Of a DNA stretch of 10,302 nucleotides, positions 6,721 to 10,302 are shown in pieces. The notes beneath the pieces were generated by a model that saw only the letters and a list, made by a program, of their open reading frames with translations, ran no database searches and was not told the DNA's origin. Position 1 is the first letter of the stretch, and each line of letters begins with the position of its first letter. Source of the stretch: Dentipellis sp. KUC8613 (Eukaryota; Basidiomycota; Agaricomycetes; Russulales; Hericiaceae); assembly GCA_002286715.1 (NCBI GenBank), contig NSJX01000137.1:15702-26003 (forward strand), in the 5' to 3' direction. Both the position numbers and the translations under genes were made by a program.

Positions 6721-9700
6721 CCATCATGTAGTTTATTTTTGGAATGATGATGTGACGTCGGACCAACTCCCGTATGATGTAAGCCACGTGCACTTCGCGC
6801 GCGTGTCCACTTTGAGCAGAGATGAGTCGGAATCCGAGGATCCCGGGTCACCTGACCCAGGAACCAGTTATCAGTCCAATTTCGACTTAAGTGATTTCCG
6901 GGATAACCCTTCTGAGCCTTATGACCCCGAAAATGATAAGATAATTTATTTTAATGATGGAGACATATCCGAAGTTAATTTTCAAGCGTTAACTGCCTAT
7001 AAGAGGGTTGACAAGAAAATCAAACCCATAGCAGGCACCTTTCCAGAAGCTGCTCGTGTAACTCGTCGCATCCCAAGTGACCCTCTAAGGACATTATCAG
7101 CGCTATCTCCTCATCCGACAGACTTCACTCCTTCTGCAAAAATCTCTGCAGAACGACTAGAAATGCTGGATATTAATCCAGATAATTTCCTGTGGCCAGA
7201 AGAAGAGAAGCTATTTATGAATGTTATGTGCTTAAATGAGGATGCTTTAGCTTTTGAGGAAACTGATCGTGGTACATTCAAGGAGTCATATTTTTCTCCG
7301 TATATTATTCCAACCGTTCCACATGTGCCATGGGCCTACAAGAATATTCCTATCCCACCAGGTATCAAGGACAAAGTCATAGAACTTCTCAAGGAGAAAA
7401 TCAAGGCTGGTGTGTATGAACCAAGTCAATCAGCATATCGATCACGATGGTTCTGCGTGCTCAAGAAGAATGGAAAACTGAGAATAGTCCATGATCTGCA
7501 GCCACTGAATAAGGTAACAATTCGAGATGCTGGCTTACCTCCAATTTTAGATGATTTCATAGAACCCTTTGCGGGAAGAAGCTGCAGTTCGGTGTTTGAT
7601 TTGTTCTGGGGCTTTGACGCCAGGAAGATGCACGTAAATAGCCGAGACCTCACAGCTTTTCTCACACCCCTAGGACTCCTAAGGATTACATCTATGCCCA
7701 TGGGATTCACCAATTCTCCTGCAGAATTCCAGACATGCATGGTGTTTATTCTGGAATCAGAAATACCAGAATTTGCCAACATCTTCATCGATGACTTAGC
7801 TATCAAGGGACCCTCGTCACAATACCTGAAGGCTGATGGAACCCCTGAAACTTTGCCAGAAAATCCTAAAATCCGGAAGTTTGTGTGGGAACATGCGCAG
7901 GACGTTCACAGAATATTGCATCGTGTAAAGGAGGCAGGTGGCACTTTCTCAGCCACCAAGGCCCAGATCTGTAGGCCAGAAGTTGTGATTGTTGGACAGA
8001 AGTGTACCCCAATGGGAAGGCTACCAGAGGATAAGAAGGTAGACAAGATTCTGAACTGGCCACCTTTGCAGAACCCCAAGGAAGTTCGAGGATTTCTCGG
8101 CTTATGCGGAACTGTGAGGATTTGGATCCCTAACTACTCCAAGTTGGCTAGGCCTTTAACTGAGCTAGTAAGACAAGATATAGAATTTATTTGGGATGAC
8201 AGGAGGCAGGCAGCATTCAACAAACTCAAGAAACTAGTATCTGCAGCACCCGCCCTGAAACCCATTGACTACCAGTCTCAGAACCCCGTTATCCTTTCAG
8301 TAGACTCTAGCTTTATTGCAGTTGGGTTTATCTTGTCACAGTTAGATGATACAGGTTTGAGAAGGCCAGCTAGATATGGTTCATTACCTATGAGTGAAAG
8401 AGAATCCAGATATTCACAGCCAAAGTTAGAATTGTTTGGATTGTACAGAGCCCTGCGACACTACAGACTTTATATCATAGGAATTCAGAATTTTTATGTT
8501 GAAGTTGATGCACAATATATCAAGGGCATGCTCAACGAGCCAGATTTGCAACCCAATGCTGCCATCAATCGGTGGATCCAAGGAATCCTGATGTTTGACT
8601 TCACTCTTGTTCACGTACCTGCTGAAAAATTCAAGGGACCGGATGCTCTGTCCAGGAGAAGACCTGCAGAGGGAGAAGACATTGAACCTGAAGATGATGC
8701 ATGGCTAGATAACATTGCACTATTTGCTAGCATTGGAGGACAAGCCACTTCCCTCAGGATTCCTGTCTCATCTTTTCCCTATCCTGTCAAGGAGTTGCCT
8801 ACCGCCACCTCAGCTGCTGCAGTATCACAAGACGACTCACTGATAGAAATATACTACTTTCTTAAGACTCTCAAGTATCCCAATAGGATCCAAGAAGGTT
8901 CTCTTCAAGATCAGAAAAGGTTTGTGCAGAAGGCTACTAAATTCTTTATTCAAGGTAAAACTCTTTACAAGCGAAATGGACTCAAGCCCCCACTACTGGT
9001 GATTCTGGACAGAGAAAGACGTATCTCTATTCTCATGGAGGCACATGAAGGAACTGGGCATCGTGGCGAGCAAGCAGTATTTGAGACCATACGAGTACGG
9101 TTCTACTGGCCTCACATGCATGTCGACATCAGGCATCATGTTCAAACATGTCACCAGTGTCAGATTAGAAGCACCAAGAAGGCAGCAGTCCCCATCACTA
9201 TCTCCACCCCAGCGACAATCTTCACCAAGATATACATCGACATCATGAACATGCCCAAGAATCCAGAAGGGTATCGATATATCATAGCAGCTAGAGATGA
9301 TCTGTCCAGAGCCTCAGAAGCCAGAGCCCTCATACATGCCACAGCAGAGAATGTAGCCAACTTTTTTTGGGAACAGCTATACTGTAGATACGGAGCTATT
9401 GGGCAAGTCACTACAGACAATGGACCAGAAATCAAGGGTGCTTTCTCCAAGTTACTACAGAGAATCAACCTACCTCAGGTCAGAATTTCCCCTTATAATT
9501 CTAGAGCCAATGGAGTTGTAGAAAGAGGACACTTCATCATTAGGGAAGCTATAGTTAAAGAATGTAGAGGAGACATAGACCAATGGCCCTCCAAGTTACC
9601 TCATGCTCTGTTTGCCGATAAGGTTACCGTTAGCCAAGTAACAGGTTTCTCACCTTTCTTCCTGATTCATGGAGTCCATCCAGTCCTCCCATTCGATCTG

Positions 9701-10201
9701 ACAGAAGCCACATTCTTGGTGGAAGGATTTAGATCTGGCATGAGTGCAAGTTCCCTATTAGCTCTGAGGATGAGACAAATTGAGAAGAGACCACAGGATA
9801 TTAAGAATGCTGCGGCCAAACTGAAAAAGTACCGGTTAGGATCGAAGGCTCAGTTCGAGAAGCGATTCAAGCATGCACTGCGCACAGAACCATTCAAGCC
9901 AGGAGACTATGTGCTGGTACGAAACTCCTTGGTAGAAAGAGAGCTCAACCGAAAGACCAAGCCTAGGTACATTGGTCCATATCAGGTAGTCAGGCGAACC
10001 AGGAATGGAGCCTACATCCTTCAGGAACTCACCGGTGTCATATCCAGGAGCACAGTAGCTGCCTTTAGACTTATCCCCTACCTACCCCGTCACCCTCAGG
10101 TACTAAGAGATATTGCTGAGGAATATGAGTCCAGTGACATGTCATTAGAAGAAGACCCCTTATCCAATGGTAGTGATACATCGTCAACCGAGGACGGTTG
10201 A
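6581..10201 (+). CDS. pol: Pol: reverse transcriptase, RNase H and integrase
   Basis: The frame is open from 5975, but 5975-6459 overlaps the better frame of the preceding ORF, so I begin after the acceptor-like AG at 6580; the true 5' end is uncertain. Convincing coding sequence starts near 6720 with an acidic, Ser/Pro-rich lead. RT follows (first Asp 7598, FIDD 7784-7795), then RNase H (Asp 8303, Glu 8429, Asp 8507, Asp 8642), then integrase (HHCC zinc finger 9044-9160; Asp 9239, Asp 9416, Glu 9521) and GPY/F (GPY at 9974-9982). The protein ends in an acidic Ser-rich tail at TGA 10199. There is no chromodomain. No stop or frameshift interrupts it. The first in-frame ATG after the overlap is 7163, too late to include the lead, so Pol is probably made as a fusion. 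It copies the element RNA into DNA and integrates it. Confidence 0.93.
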   Translation, partial: TRSLVAHYALFILCLPLFLFLRTVRQVLVTLRSRRSAPLFRTSRAGPHHVVYFWNDDVTSDQLPYDVSHVHFARVSTLSRDESESEDPGSPDPGTSYQSNFDLSDFRDNPSEPYDPENDKIIYFNDGDISEVNFQALTAYKRVDKKIKPIAGTFPEAARVTRRIPSDPLRTLSALSPHPTDFTPSAKISAERLEMLDINPDNFLWPEEEKLFMNVMCLNEDALAFEETDRGTFKESYFSPYIIPTVPHVPWAYKNIPIPPGIKDKVIELLKEKIKAGVYEPSQSAYRSRWFCVLKKNGKLRIVHDLQPLNKVTIRDAGLPPILDDFIEPFAGRSCSSVFDLFWGFDARKMHVNSRDLTAFLTPLGLLRITSMPMGFTNSPAEFQTCMVFILESEIPEFANIFIDDLAIKGPSSQYLKADGTPETLPENPKIRKFVWEHAQDVHRILHRVKEAGGTFSATKAQICRPEVVIVGQKCTPMGRLPEDKKVDKILNWPPLQNPKEVRGFLGLCGTVRIWIPNYSKLARPLTELVRQDIEFIWDDRRQAAFNKLKKLVSAAPALKPIDYQSQNPVILSVDSSFIAVGFILSQLDDTGLRRPARYGSLPMSERESRYSQPKLELFGLYRALRHYRLYIIGIQNFYVEVDAQYIKGMLNEPDLQPNAAINRWIQGILMFDFTLVHVPAEKFKGPDALSRRRPAEGEDIEPEDDAWLDNIALFASIGGQATSLRIPVSSFPYPVKELPTATSAAAVSQDDSLIEIYYFLKTLKYPNRIQEGSLQDQKRFVQKATKFFIQGKTLYKRNGLKPPLLVILDRERRISILMEAHEGTGHRGEQAVFETIRVRFYWPHMHVDIRHHVQTCHQCQIRSTKKAAVPITISTPATIFTKIYIDIMNMPKNPEGYRYIIAARDDLSRASEARALIHATAENVANFFWEQLYCRYGAIGQVTTDNGPEIKGAFSKLLQRINLPQVRISPYNSRANGVVERGHFIIREAIVKECRGDIDQWPSKLPHALFADKVTVSQVTGFSPFFLIHGVHPVLPFDLTEATFLVEGFRSGMSASSLLALRMRQIEKRPQDIKNAAAKLKKYRLGSKAQFEKRFKHALRTEPFKPGDYVLVRNSLVERELNRKTKPRYIGPYQVVRRTRNGAYILQELTGVISRSTVAAFRLIPYLPRHPQVLRDIAEEYESSDMSLEEDPLSNGSDTSSTEDG
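7328..8020 (+). other. Reverse transcriptase domain
   Basis: The order of RT motifs is clear: KKNGKLRIVHDL for nucleotide binding, VFDLFWGFDAR (catalytic Asp at 7598), MPMGFTNSPAEFQ, then FIDD (7784-7795) with the catalytic Asp pair. Phe replaces the more usual Tyr of YxDD. After FIDD come about 30 residues containing PSSQYLKADGT before the next helix, an insert compared with compact Ty3-type RTs. The downstream GFLGLCGTVRIWIPNYS matches the connection-type region. The fold should be active. Confidence 0.95.
8282..8662 (+). other. RNase H domain
   Basis: All four acidic positions of the retroelement RNase H are visible: Asp in LSVDSS (8303), Glu in KLELFGLYRAL (8429), Asp in VEVDAQYIK (8507) and Asp in PDALSRR (8642). 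It removes the RNA strand from RNA-DNA hybrids during reverse transcription. The spacing is normal for Ty3/gypsy. Confidence 0.93.
9020..10060 (+). other. Integrase with HHCC zinc finger, DDE core and GPY/F module
   Basis: The N-terminal finger has His 9044 and 9059 (H-x4-H) and Cys 9149 and 9158 (C-x2-C). The catalytic triad is Asp 9239, Asp 9416 and Glu 9521. The last two are separated by 34 residues, one fewer than the common D-x35-E. A GPY motif (9974-9982) marks the C-terminal GPY/F module. There is no chromodomain beyond it, so target choice is unlikely to use histone marks through that route. Confidence 0.95.
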
Positions 10202-10206
10202 ATTTT

Positions 10207-10221
10207 CTTGTTCCCCGCAGA
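10207..10221 (+). repeat. 15-base direct repeat, copy 2, next to the putative LTR
   Basis: Identical to 6567-6581. It lies between the Pol stop (10201) and the proposed LTR start (10222), where a purine-rich tract for plus-strand priming would normally be. This sequence is pyrimidine-rich instead. Confidence 0.8.
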
Positions 10222-10302
10222 TGTCGCGCCCAAAACTTGTTTTGGACGGTGACATAAAACTTACAAACCACATACTATGAACCGAATATTCCCCGTATAT
10301 AT
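10222..10302 (+). repeat. Putative start of the 3' LTR (partial)
   Basis: The segment begins TGTC, as many Ty3/gypsy LTRs do, and 10222-10254 is a near-palindrome with TGTC and GACA at its ends and a perfect CCAAAAC/GTTTTGG core around TT (10230-10245). A GTATATAT run at the window edge could be the LTR TATA box. The matching 5' LTR is outside the window, so the border cannot be proven. No convincing polypurine tract precedes it. Confidence 0.45.

Larger units (their letters stand above)
1..10302 (+). mobile_element. Ty3/gypsy LTR retrotransposon, nearly complete internal region plus start of 3' LTR
   Basis: The domain order is Gag, CCHC knuckle, aspartic protease, RT, RNase H, integrase. 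RT before integrase is the Ty3/gypsy (Metaviridae) order. All modules are on the + strand and their catalytic residues are intact. The element runs off the left edge, since no 5' LTR or primer-binding site is visible, and ends inside a putative 3' LTR. The internal region is unusually long (over 10 kb; about 5 kb is typical of simple gypsy elements) because of a 3.4-kb block of unknown coding sequence between protease and RT. No chromodomain follows the integrase. A basidiomycete host is inferred from recognition of the Pol sequence style. Identity as a Ty3/gypsy element is very secure; exact borders are not. Confidence 0.95.

Noticed and set aside
6603..6731. 42-codon ORF starting at the first ATG after the acceptor-like site
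   Set aside because: It is short, in a third frame, unlike anything known, and cannot hand over to Pol because no ATG follows in the Pol frame.
10000..10201. Chromodomain after the integrase
   Set aside because: After the GPY/F module only a short acidic Ser-rich tail remains, with no aromatic cage pattern.
1..10302. CRISPR array, tRNA or rRNA genes, or a bacterial defence system
   Set aside because: No regularly spaced repeats or RNA-gene signatures are seen, and the whole window is explained by one eukaryotic retrotransposon.

Overview
The window lies inside one long Ty3/gypsy-type (Metaviridae) LTR retrotransposon, read on the + strand. The host is most likely a filamentous fungus, probably a basidiomycete (Agaricomycete). 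That placement rests on the style of the Gag, RT and integrase sequences, the short fungal-type splice signals and the lack of any other gene. It is recognition from the sequence, not a database result. The 5' LTR and primer-binding site lie upstream of the window. The right end seems to enter the 3' LTR, but only about its first 80 bases are present.

Layout: (1) 1-225, leader with a plausible 98-base intron (5-102), then an open, ATG-less frame leading into Gag. (2) 226-4659, a very long first ORF: Gag capsid-like domain, acidic/Ser and Arg/Ser tract, one CCHC zinc knuckle, a long disordered linker, a retropepsin-type aspartic protease (DTG at 2659-2667), then about 570 residues with no recognised domain. 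(3) 4660-6459, the same frame continuing after one TGA, with a disordered and acidic half followed by a compact-looking unknown domain of about 330 residues, ending at TAA. (4) 6460-6720, a junction with splice-like signals and no usable ATG. (5) To 10201, the Pol module in another frame: RT, RNase H, HHCC-DDE integrase and GPY/F tail, all uninterrupted. (6) 10202-10302, a short tail, a near-palindrome that probably marks the start of the 3' LTR, and a TATA-like edge.

Gag would package the RNA, the protease would process the polyprotein, and RT/RNase H/integrase would copy and insert the element. The catalytic residues of all these modules are present, so the copy looks young or functional. 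The unusual part is the 3.4-kb GC-rich block between protease and RT. It encodes a large protein that is not standard in Ty3/gypsy elements, it is split by an in-frame TGA, and it is separated from Pol by a stop and a frame change. How Pol is expressed (readthrough plus frameshift, or an Ogre-like intron between protease and RT) is the main open question.
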